From a virus, in IMG/VR virus record IMGVR_UViG_3300017724_000111, positions 1-21,551 of that record: a DNA stretch of 21,551 nucleotides, one strand, 5' to 3'. How positions within the stretch are numbered: the stretch's first letter is position 1; every line of letters starts with the position of its first letter. Shown here in pieces: positions 8,352 through 14,138 of this stretch. The notes under the pieces were generated by a model that was given only the letters and a program-made list of their open reading frames with translations, did not search any database and was not told the DNA's origin. The position numbers and the translations under genes are program-made.

Positions 8352-8657
8352 TTATGAATTTTTATAAGCTTCGACTTCCCAAGGCAAATTTTTTGCCCCT
8401 TCGTTCATAGTGCTTCGTGGATATTTCTTACCTTTCCAATAAACGTAGTCATCATCATAGTCTAAATCACCTCTTTTCATTTGATTGATGTGCACCATCT
8501 CATGGTCTATTACGTTTTTTTCTTTTATAGGTGATATATTATTGTTTAATATAATAACCCCTTTATTAGTAGCTACCCCATTAGTGTCATCGCCTAGATC
8601 TTTATGATAAATAGGAGTGTTAAATATTTTATAAGGAGCACTAATTTTAAAAGCCAT
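8352..8657 (-). CDS. Mini zinc-metalloprotease-like protein (HExxH)
   Basis: This 101-aa protein carries HEMVH at residues 52-56, the zinc-binding and catalytic signature of zincin peptidases. It is preceded by a predicted helix (KEKNVIDHEMVHINQMKRGD) and followed about 38 residues later by a Glu-rich segment (PWEVEAY, Glu94/Glu96) that could give the third zinc ligand, as in gluzincins. An N-terminal beta part (VIILNNNISP) precedes it. There is no signal peptide. The protein is far smaller than most zincin peptidases, close to a bare catalytic core. It lies between a terminator hairpin and small late genes. Possible roles are maturation of virion proteins or cell-wall/host protein cleavage; it may equally be a structural relic. 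The motif is clear, the role is inference. Confidence 0.6.
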   Translation of the reverse strand: MAFKISAPYKIFNTPIYHKDLGDDTNGVATNKGVIILNNNISPIKEKNVIDHEMVHINQMKRGDLDYDDDYVYWKGKKYPRSTMNEGAKNLPWEVEAYKNS

Positions 8658-8673
8658 ATTTATATTATTAATA

Positions 8674-8707
8674 ATAGTCTTGCGAAACGTTAATCCCGCA
8701 AGACTAT
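8674..8707 (-). terminator. Hairpin terminator after the 127-aa structural gene
   Basis: A perfect 11-bp inverted repeat (ATAGTCTTGCG at 8674-8684 and CGCAAGACTAT at 8697-8707) has a 12-base loop. It lies 10 bp beyond the stop of the 127-aa gene. In the leftward direction it is followed by an A/T-rich run rather than a clean U-tract. It would end or attenuate transcripts of the upstream gene and may act in both directions. It is the most stable hairpin I found in the late block. Confidence 0.75.
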
Positions 8708-8717
8708 ATTTATTTTA

Positions 8718-9138
<421 letters not shown>

Positions 9139-9164
9139 GGCTAGGTTTATACAGTCCTATCTGT

Positions 9165-9656
9165 TTATTTTTTTAATTTGTTTGTTATTTTTTCTCCTGA
9201 TCTCACAACAAAATAACCACCAACAGCGGTTATCATAAGTGCTTTAAGAAGATCGATCCATTCTGGGTCTATGTTAAATGGTATTGATGATGTGCTATCT
9301 AATATAACGAACAGGAACATACATACCAATAAAAATGATAATGTTAATGGCCGTACATTTTTTGACAACCAACTATCCGAATGTAAATCTGCTTCCCATC
9401 GTTTAGTTATCTCTTGTTCTCTTACCGCATCTGTTTCCAGCTCAGCGAGTAATATTCTTTTATCTAGTTCAGATAATTCAGGGTCACCTTTAATTGCATC
9501 CCCTAATTTGCTTAATGCTTCAACACCAGTTAATGATCCCGCCATATCTAGCAGTTCTGGTGCAAACTTTTTTCCTTGAGCAGCTAAGAATCTTAAGGCT
9601 TTTCCTACAGCCGTTCCTTCACCACCGTTTTTTTTAGCATTCGGATTCTTACTCAT
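9165..9656 (-). CDS. Holin, GTA 3TM-holin type
   Basis: This 163-aa protein has a charged, helical N-terminal half (about 1-95) with a Glu-rich helix (LDKRILLAELETDAVREQEI) and the signature-like WLSKNVRPLTL. Hydrophobic segments follow at about 103-121 (PLTLSFLLVCMFLFVILD) and 134-152 (WIDLLKALMITAVGGYFVV), and the tail is basic (EKITNKLKK). This matches the gene-transfer-agent-type holin family (PF11351) as I know it: helical soluble part, SxxRP motif, then membrane helices. Holins pore the inner membrane and time lysis. The M15 peptidase encoded about 1 kb upstream is the likely lysis partner. The stop overlaps the start of the DUF5872-like gene upstream in the ATGA manner. Confidence 0.7.
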   Translation of the reverse strand: MSKNPNAKKNGGEGTAVGKALRFLAAQGKKFAPELLDMAGSLTGVEALSKLGDAIKGDPELSELDKRILLAELETDAVREQEITKRWEADLHSDSWLSKNVRPLTLSFLLVCMFLFVILDSTSSIPFNIDPEWIDLLKALMITAVGGYFVVRSGEKITNKLKK

Positions 9657-9910
9657 TTCTTTTTTCTTTTTAGAGAAGAAGTTCTTTTACCCATTCCTGT
9701 TCTTTTCTTTTCTGCTACAGCTTTTTTCTTTTCAGCGGGAGACATTTCCTTCCAGGTTTTTGGGGTTTTTGAACTTACTCTTTTAGAGGGTCTACACTTT
9801 TTAGTTTTTTTGTTTTTTGTAGATCCACAAACATTACCTTTTTCGTCTGTCCACTTTTCTTTAAACCATCTTTTTAATGCAGCTCCTTTTTTTGTTTTAC
9901 GAACAGCCAT
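9653..9910 (-). CDS. Lysine-rich DUF5872-like protein
   Basis: This very basic 85-aa protein contains LKRWFKEKWTDEKGNVCGS and KKCRPSKRV, the hallmark of DUF5872 proteins found in phages and large DNA viruses: W-x-KEKW, a Cys after a short turn, then KCRPxKRV. The C-terminal half (KTWKEMSPAEKKKAVAEKK) is a Lys-rich helix and the end is polybasic. Two cysteines could pair or bind metal. The function is unknown; the charge suggests DNA or RNA binding, perhaps packaged with the genome. It sits in a row of five basic mini-proteins, with 1-4 bp stop-start overlaps on both sides. Confidence 0.7.
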   Translation of the reverse strand: MAVRKTKKGAALKRWFKEKWTDEKGNVCGSTKNKKTKKCRPSKRVSSKTPKTWKEMSPAEKKKAVAEKKRTGMGKRTSSLKRKKK

Positions 9911-10032
9911 TACTTTTTGCCTCTTTTCTTACGACACTTTGCAATTGCCCCACTAGCATACGCAGAAGGGAATACTTTATAGCTTTTTTTTATTTTCCAA
10001 TAACAAGCATCTTTGTTTGTTTTCTTTTTCAT
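9910..10032 (-). CDS. 40-aa basic protein, conserved phage type
   Basis: This frame encodes MKKKTNKDACYWKIKKSYKV then FPSAYASGAIAKCRKKRGKK. The pattern K-D-x-CY-x-K-(V/I)-K-x-x-YKV-x-PSAYASGA-x-x-KCRK is one I recognise as recurring in small proteins of marine phages and large viruses, so this is a genuine gene despite its size. Two cysteines flank an amphipathic core. Its stop overlaps the start of the DUF5872-like gene (TAATG), and its start overlaps the stop of the preceding 44-aa gene (ATGA). The function is unknown; nucleic-acid binding is likely from charge. Confidence 0.75.
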   Translation of the reverse strand: MKKKTNKDACYWKIKKSYKVFPSAYASGAIAKCRKKRGKK

Positions 10033-10163
10033 CTTCTACCTGGATTAGTTATTCTAAATACTGGCTTTGCATCCCAGCCGTTTCTGCCTTTTGATCCTTT
10101 TGTACCTTTCATAGAAGGCTTCATATATTTGCTAAGGCACCCGCAATTTTTTTTATTTTTCAT
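10029..10163 (-). CDS. 44-aa basic protein with CGC motif
   Basis: An open frame from ATG 10163 encodes MKNKKNCGCLSKYMKPSMKG and then a Gly/Lys/Arg-rich end (TKGSKGRNGWDAKPVFRITN...). It fills the gap between the DUF6321-like gene and the 40-aa gene exactly: 1 bp after the former's stop, with an ATGA overlap into the latter. The CGC pair near the N-terminus may bind metal or form a disulfide. The protein is very basic like its four neighbours. No family is assigned with confidence; position and overlap make it a real coding region. Confidence 0.6.
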   Translation of the reverse strand: MKNKKNCGCLSKYMKPSMKGTKGSKGRNGWDAKPVFRITNPGRR

Positions 10164-10164
10164 A

Positions 10165-10479
10165 CTAACAGTTCCATTTTCTTCGCGCAGCTAATCCTCT
10201 TTCTGACTTCCAGCCTTTAGATCTTGCACAAAATGATTTACGTCTTTTAGCAGCTTTACTTCCTTTTTTAAGTTTTGAAGGAGGTGTAGTTACAGCCGTT
10301 TTTAATTTACTGCCAGGATTATCTTTACGGTACTTAGCAACTCCTTTAGCAGTCATTCCTCCACCAGCTTTCTTACCTGTGCCTTTTCCCTTTTTTACTT
10401 TTGCGTAGTTTCCTTTAGATTTTTTACGCGAGGGCGCCTTGCCTCTTTTTTTAGGTGCTGCTTTTTTTTTGACTGCCAT
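10165..10479 (-). CDS. Lysine-rich DUF6321-like protein
   Basis: In this 104-aa protein the first 40 residues are almost all Lys, Gly, Arg and Ala (AAPKKRGKAPSRKKSKGNY), a histone-tail-like disordered arm. A conserved-looking domain follows: GGMTAKGVAKYRKDNPGSKL, then KAAKRRKSFCARSKGW and a terminal ARRKWNC. The MTAKG...YR...GSKLK...RRKSFCARSKGW...RKWNC succession is what I know as DUF6321 in cyanophages and other marine phages. The function is unknown; DNA condensation or injection with the genome is plausible. Its start overlaps the preceding gene's stop (TAATG). Confidence 0.72.
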   Translation of the reverse strand: MAVKKKAAPKKRGKAPSRKKSKGNYAKVKKGKGTGKKAGGGMTAKGVAKYRKDNPGSKLKTAVTTPPSKLKKGSKAAKRRKSFCARSKGWKSERGLAARRKWNC

Positions 10480-10610
10480 TACTTTTTCTTTTTAGGTTTA
10501 GTATGCGTGTACCCCTGTTTTTTTAGTGCGTTATGTTGAGCCATAGTTTTAGCTATTTTTGTAACTTTACCTTTGTACATCTTATGTACTTTAAATTTTT
10601 TTGTAGCCAT
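10479..10610 (-). CDS. 43-aa basic protein, conserved phage type
   Basis: This frame encodes MATKKFKVHKMYKGKVTKIA and then KTMAQHNALKKQGYTHTKPKKKK. The motif (H-x-MYKGK-x-x-x-AKTMAQHxALKKxGYxHxKPKKK) is one I recognise from many aquatic phage genomes, so the gene is credible. It is lysine-rich with a polybasic end and two spaced His residues. It sits directly downstream of the M15 peptidase (TGATG overlap) and overlaps the DUF6321-like start by one base. The function is unknown. Confidence 0.72.
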   Translation of the reverse strand: MATKKFKVHKMYKGKVTKIAKTMAQHNALKKQGYTHTKPKKKK

Positions 10611-10996
10611 CATTCTAATGTTTTATCCCACCGGGCTCTAGTTTTTCTTATATCGTAGTGCGTGAAGGTATTATATTTGCCAAGACCTCCTTGCAATATG
10701 TGTCCGTGCTCAGCTAAATTATCTATAGTTTTGTAAACTTCCAGCGGGTCTAAGCCATTTACTTGAATATCTGCTGCTTTGCCTAAAATATGTTGAGAAT
10801 TTGAAACTCCTCCAACCTTTTTGTTATGTTTTGGACATCTGTAGGCGTTTGTTAGTTTGATAGGTTTTCTTATGAAATCCCTAATGTTCTGTAATTGCCC
10901 AGCTAGTTTTTGAATTTCCATCAAAACTTCTTCTGGCATATTACATCCACAACTACAATCAAATTCAGATTTACTAAAATTTTTAGTAAGACTCAT
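10610..10996 (-). CDS. M15-family peptidase (lysis endopeptidase)
   Basis: This 128-aa zinc peptidase is of the Peptidase_M15_3 / D-Ala-D-Ala carboxypeptidase-like type. It has an N-terminal CSCGC cluster, then LTNAYRCPKHNKKVGG and the ligand motif SQHILGKAADI (His69, Asp76), and a final FTHYDIR (His113, Asp115). These are the zinc-binding and catalytic residues of the family. It would cut the peptide cross-links of peptidoglycan for host lysis or entry. I chose ATG 10996 (MSLTKNFSKSEF). The frame is open to 11041, but the domain begins here and AAAGGA lies a few bases upstream, a rare Shine-Dalgarno-like site in this window. Overlap with the 74-aa gene is then 14 bp instead of 59. Confidence 0.87.
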   Translation of the reverse strand: MSLTKNFSKSEFDCSCGCNMPEEVLMEIQKLAGQLQNIRDFIRKPIKLTNAYRCPKHNKKVGGVSNSQHILGKAADIQVNGLDPLEVYKTIDNLAEHGHILQGGLGKYNTFTHYDIRKTRARWDKTLE

Positions 10997-11207
10997 TGTA
11001 GCGTCCTTTCTTAGCACACTCTGTAATTGGTTTTGACTCATAACTTGATGGATATTTTAATAATTCCATACCTCGTATTCCTGAAGAAGAACCTTTACCA
11101 TGAGGTCTTCCCATTTGACTTAAGGGACCATCCCATAAAGCACTTTCTCCTATTTCTCCTGAAGCTCCGCTTGTTGCGTTAGCTATTGGTTTTTTTGTAT
11201 ATTCCAT
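10983..11207 (-). CDS. Small Gly/Ser-rich hypothetical protein
   Basis: This 74-aa protein, MEYTKKPIANATSGASGEIG, then SALWDGPLSQMGRPHGKGSS, ends in a Lys/Arg-Glu-Tyr tail. It is low in hydrophobic residues and probably flexible. It lies in the tight minus-strand run, 6 bp after the 118-aa gene and overlapping the peptidase start by 14 bp. No motif or family is recognised. The composition suggests a virion-associated linker, but this is weak. Confidence 0.55.
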   Translation of the reverse strand: MEYTKKPIANATSGASGEIGESALWDGPLSQMGRPHGKGSSSGIRGMELLKYPSSYESKPITECAKKGRYNESY

Positions 11208-11213
11208 ATTTTT

Positions 11214-11570
11214 TTAAATTAATGCACTATTAAAAGGATTTATTGAACTATTTCTTTGCTCTGGAGTTCCAAAAATTGCTTCTCCCGTAGCTATAGCTTG
11301 TGGAGCCATAGATGAAGGAGCTGAAGGCACATTAGATCCAAGTGTTTCTAAAGCTGCTATCCTAGCTTCTAGTCCGTCAGTGTCTGCCATAGGTGCTGCT
11401 GGTGCTGCTGGTGTAGGCGCTGCTCCAGCTACTCCGGCTACTTGACTTACTGCTTGTTGCTGAGCTTGTTTTCTTTGTTGAGCTTGTTGCACGGCTTTAA
11501 GAGCTGGGTTGTTTGAAAATTTAGCTCCCAAACTATCAAAACTTTTCATTGCTGCCATTATTCCTGCCAT
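11214..11570 (-). CDS. Ala/Gln/Pro-rich hypothetical protein
   Basis: This 118-aa protein has an N-terminal helix (MAGIMAAMKSFDSLGAKFSN), a Gln/Ala-rich helix (KAVQQAQQRKQAQQQAVSQV), an Ala/Pro linker (about 50-62), a short leucine-rich coil (LEARIAALETLGS) and a Ser/Pro-rich tail. It is low in complexity, and its codon use matches its neighbours. The layout of helix, linker and short coiled coil is common in minor virion proteins. It starts 2 bp after the winged-helix gene ends. No specific function is recognised. Confidence 0.6.
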   Translation of the reverse strand: MAGIMAAMKSFDSLGAKFSNNPALKAVQQAQQRKQAQQQAVSQVAGVAGAAPTPAAPAAPMADTDGLEARIAALETLGSNVPSAPSSMAPQAIATGEAIFGTPEQRNSSINPFNSALI

Positions 11571-11572
11571 AA

Positions 11573-12019
11573 TTATCTTGTTTTATCTTTATTAATCTTT
11601 CCTATAGCAGTGGCTAAAGTTTTATCACTGTAGGAAATTCTTTTCATTGCTGGGTTGCGTCTTGTAGAAGTTGGTATATCCTCTGTCCCAAGCATTATTC
11701 TATAAATCTGTTGTATTATATTTTTTGTTTGTAAACTAACCTGATATATACTATAGCTTTTATCTGCTCCATTATAACCTCTCCATTTAACTATCCAACC
11801 TTCTTTTAGTAATCTATTCCATCTTCTATTATCCCAAGAATAAATTAAAATACCATCTTCAAAGTCTTTTCTTGTAAAGTTACCTAAACAATCAAAATAT
11901 ATTAGTAATTCTAAATCTGCATCAGTTAATCCGGTTTTTTTACAAGCCCATCTTCGTATTACTCTATAATGTTTTAACAGACCTATTTCTTTTAACTTTT
12001 GGCCAGTTAACTCTCTCAT
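11573..12019 (-). CDS. Winged-helix (MarR-like) conserved phage protein
   Basis: This 148-aa protein has the segments LKHYRVIRRWACKKTGLTDA, DLELLIYFDCLGNFTRKDFE and SWDNRRWNRLLKEGWIVKWR. These read as helix-helix-recognition helix and wing: a winged helix-turn-helix spanning about residues 15-95, followed by a tail with a basic RRNPAMKR segment. Near-identical wording occurs in marine phage proteins I know only as conserved hypotheticals or MarR-like. It could regulate late genes, but a site among tail and lysis genes also fits a structural or adaptor role using the same fold. Its ATG overlaps the groES stop (ATGA). Confidence 0.65.
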   Translation of the reverse strand: MRELTGQKLKEIGLLKHYRVIRRWACKKTGLTDADLELLIYFDCLGNFTRKDFEDGILIYSWDNRRWNRLLKEGWIVKWRGYNGADKSYSIYQVSLQTKNIIQQIYRIMLGTEDIPTSTRRNPAMKRISYSDKTLATAIGKINKDKTR

Positions 12020-12276
12020 AAAACAAATACTACGTCTTGAGCCTTAATAACGTGATATGTTTCTTTATCAAGCTCTATTTTGTGACCCGCATGACGATCG
12101 TAATATATTACATCATTTTTATTTATTCCGTCACATTCAGATCCTGTAGACACTACCGTAGCTTCTACGTATCTTATATCTTCTCGGTGATTCTCAGCTA
12201 AAAGCAACCCGCCTTTAGTTTTAGTAACACCTTCTTTTAATTTTTTTATTATTATGTTTCTACCTATTGCATTCAT
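12016..12276 (-). CDS. groES: Co-chaperonin GroES (Cpn10)
   Basis: This 86-aa single-domain Cpn10 is slightly shorter than the usual 95-97 aa. It starts MNAIGRNIIIKKLKEG, carries a mobile loop with TKGGLLLAENHRED where the hydrophobic LLL matches the IVL tripeptide that binds GroEL, then VEATVVSTGSEC, INKNDVIYYD and the closing IKAQDVVFVL. GroES caps the GroEL chamber during ATP-driven folding. It begins 1 bp after groEL ends, so the order is groEL-groES, opposite to the usual bacterial groES-groEL operon. The intact mobile loop suggests it works with its partner. Its client is probably a phage capsid or tail protein. Confidence 0.9.
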   Translation of the reverse strand: MNAIGRNIIIKKLKEGVTKTKGGLLLAENHREDIRYVEATVVSTGSECDGINKNDVIYYDRHAGHKIELDKETYHVIKAQDVVFVL

Positions 12277-12277
12277 A

Positions 12278-13816
12278 TTATCCTCTTACGTTAGACATAA
12301 CACAGTTGGTAGACAATATAGTCGAAGCAACTGAGGCAGCATTTTTTAATGCCGACTTGGTAACTAGCACAGGATCTATAATACCTGCTTTAAACATATT
12401 TACTGTTTTTCCAGTTTCAACATTAACACCAAAATCTTTTTTATTTATATGCTCATATTCTAATCCTGCATTTTTCATAATCGTTTTGCAAGGATAATAC
12501 AAAGCTTCAATAACTAGTTCTTCACTAGATGACTTTGGTTTTATACTTCTGATTGCATTAATTAGTGCAACTCCGCCACCGGCAACCACACCTTCTTTTA
12601 TAGCAGCTTTAGTTGCGCATATTGCATCTTCAACTCTATCTTTCTTTTCACTTAATTCAACCTCAGAATTACCTCCAACTTTTACTATTGCAAGTTTTGC
12701 GGCTAGCATAGCTAATCTTTTTTCAAGTTTAACTATTTTGTTGGGATTGCTTTCTATAAGCAATTGTTCTTTTATACTTTCAATAATTAGTTTAATATCT
12801 TCTGATTGTTCTTCGGCTACTTGAAAAACTGTATCTTTAAATGTTGATACCGCTTTAATGCAATTGCCTAAACAATCTAAATCAATTAAATCTAAATCAT
12901 CTCCTAAATTCTCGCTTACTACAGTTGCTCCTGTTAATAAGGCTAGGTCATCAAATATTTCTTTTCTATTAACCCCATGTGTAGGTGCTGGAACTATATT
13001 AACTTTTATAGAACCTTTGTTTTTATTCATTGCAAGAGCTGCGGCAACTTTAGGATCAACGTCTCCAACTATAAGTAGTGCCAAGTTATTTTTTATAACA
13101 TGTTCTAATATAGTTTGTATTTGTCTAATTGTGTCTACTGCTGAATCAACTAATAATATTTTTGGATTATTCAGCTCTACTGTATTGCTTGCGTGATTAG
13201 TTACAAAATGATTATTAGTAAAACCTTTTTCATACTGCACTCCCTCAACTACCTCTATACTTGTATTACCGTCTTGTGATGTTTCCATCATAACAACGCC
13301 CGTTAAATCTACAGCTCTGTATGCATCAGCAATTAATTTACCTAGTTCAGCATCATTGTTAGTAGATATAGTAGCCACTTCGTCGATCATATCACCATTA
13401 ACTGGTTTAGCTTGCTTTTCTAAGTGAGTTAAAGTTTTATCTACAATATTATTTATTGCATCTCTTTTTTCCCTGCTAGTAAACTTCATAGGCGACTTAG
13501 CAAACTCCTTTAATATGGCATGAGCTAATACCGTAGATGTTGTAGTCCCGTCCCCTGCCTCAGCAACTGTTCTTCTTGCTGCTTGTTTAACTAATGATGC
13601 GCCCATATTTTCTACAGGATCTAATAATACAGATAATTCTGCTACCGTTACACCATCTTTAGTTATTACAGGCACTCCCTGGGCATCCTCAAAAATTACG
13701 CATTCGCCTCCTCCTCCTAATGTCGAGGCTACGGCTTCCGTAAGTGTTTCGATACCTTTAAACACTTTTTCTCTACCTTTGTCACCAAAGCTAAATTGTT
13801 TTACTATTTGATTCAT
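12278..13816 (-). CDS. groEL: Chaperonin GroEL (phage-encoded, divergent)
   Basis: This 512-aa group I chaperonin is collinear with bacterial GroEL (about 548 aa) across the equatorial, intermediate and apical domains. Conserved are TKDGV (Asp54, E. coli Asp52), GDGTTT (Asp89, E. coli Asp87), the VEDA...EGVVAGGGVALI segment with the ATPase Asp equivalent to 398, and an apical stretch from EGVQYEKGF on. Two oddities stand out. The loop TLGPKGRN is TLGGGGEC (residues 32-39), losing Pro, Lys and Arg. The protein ends STNCVMSNVRG without the GGM-repeat tail. The ATPase aspartates remain, so activity is likely. A copy of the phage late-promoter-like element lies 15 bp before the start, suggesting separate expression. 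Confidence 0.95.
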   Translation of the reverse strand: MNQIVKQFSFGDKGREKVFKGIETLTEAVASTLGGGGECVIFEDAQGVPVITKDGVTVAELSVLLDPVENMGASLVKQAARRTVAEAGDGTTTSTVLAHAILKEFAKSPMKFTSREKRDAINNIVDKTLTHLEKQAKPVNGDMIDEVATISTNNDAELGKLIADAYRAVDLTGVVMMETSQDGNTSIEVVEGVQYEKGFTNNHFVTNHASNTVELNNPKILLVDSAVDTIRQIQTILEHVIKNNLALLIVGDVDPKVAAALAMNKNKGSIKVNIVPAPTHGVNRKEIFDDLALLTGATVVSENLGDDLDLIDLDCLGNCIKAVSTFKDTVFQVAEEQSEDIKLIIESIKEQLLIESNPNKIVKLEKRLAMLAAKLAIVKVGGNSEVELSEKKDRVEDAICATKAAIKEGVVAGGGVALINAIRSIKPKSSSEELVIEALYYPCKTIMKNAGLEYEHINKKDFGVNVETGKTVNMFKAGIIDPVLVTKSALKNAASVASTILSTNCVMSNVRG

Positions 13817-13830
13817 TTAATTAGATTTTA

Positions 13831-13864
13831 TTATATAATCACACGTAATTTTATAAAGCTACAG
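13831..13864 (-). promoter_or_regulatory. Late-type promoter element upstream of groEL
   Basis: On the minus strand this reads CTGTAGCTTT, 8 bases, ACGTGT, G, then ATTATATAA. It matches the element before the 99-aa gene (20454-20489) at the same spacing in the two boxes and the TATATA part. It lies 15 bp before the groEL ATG and after the stop of the 84-aa gene. No clear host -7/-33 boxes (TAnnTTTG, TTTG) are evident, so I infer a promoter read by a phage RNA polymerase or a phage-modified host polymerase. Confidence 0.65.
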
Positions 13865-13875
13865 ATTAGTAGCTT
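13856..13875 (-). terminator. Possible hairpin between the 84-aa gene and groEL
   Basis: A 7-bp inverted repeat (AAGCTAC at 13856-13862, GTAGCTT at 13869-13875) has a 6-base loop and lies 6 bp past the stop of the 84-aa gene. Leftward it is followed by TTTATAAAATT. It could end fibre transcripts before groEL. One arm overlaps the CTGTAGC box of the promoter element, so it may instead be part of promoter architecture; the other copy of the element lacks this inverted repeat. Confidence 0.45.
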
Positions 13876-13881
13876 ATATAA

Positions 13882-14136
13882 CTAGTCCGTGTAGAATATT
13901 TCCTGATAATCTTCAGGTAGATAACTTTCCATTTCAGTTATTTGTTCAGCTGTTAATTCATCTTTGTAAAAATCATTTGCTAAAACAAACAAAAAATGTT
14001 CTTGAATTTCTAAATACACCTCACTCTCAAAAGCAACATCAGAAATTTCTTGTAACTGAGTGGGCAATTGAGTTTGTATATTTAATATGTCACTTTCATT
14101 GTATCCTTTTTCTTCTGTTACTGTATTACGTTTCAT
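13882..14136 (-). CDS. Small acidic protein downstream of the S74 fibre
   Basis: This 84-aa acidic protein, MKRNTVTEEKGYNESDILNI then LPTQLQEISDVAFESEVYLE, ends in an acidic helix and EIFYTD. It is predicted mostly helical, with one aromatic/hydrophobic core (EIQEHFLFVLANDFYKDELT). It starts 2 bp after the fibre gene stops, where several phages encode small fibre-assembly or attachment chaperones. That role is possible here but not shown by any motif. It is the last gene before the groEL promoter element. Confidence 0.6.
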   Translation of the reverse strand: MKRNTVTEEKGYNESDILNIQTQLPTQLQEISDVAFESEVYLEIQEHFLFVLANDFYKDELTAEQITEMESYLPEDYQEIFYTD

Positions 14137-14138
14137 AT

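Noticed and set aside
10997-11041. Longer start for the M15 peptidase (15 extra residues)
   Set aside because: The extra residues do not match the domain, would increase overlap with the 74-aa gene to 59 bp, and the internal ATG has an AAAGGA upstream.
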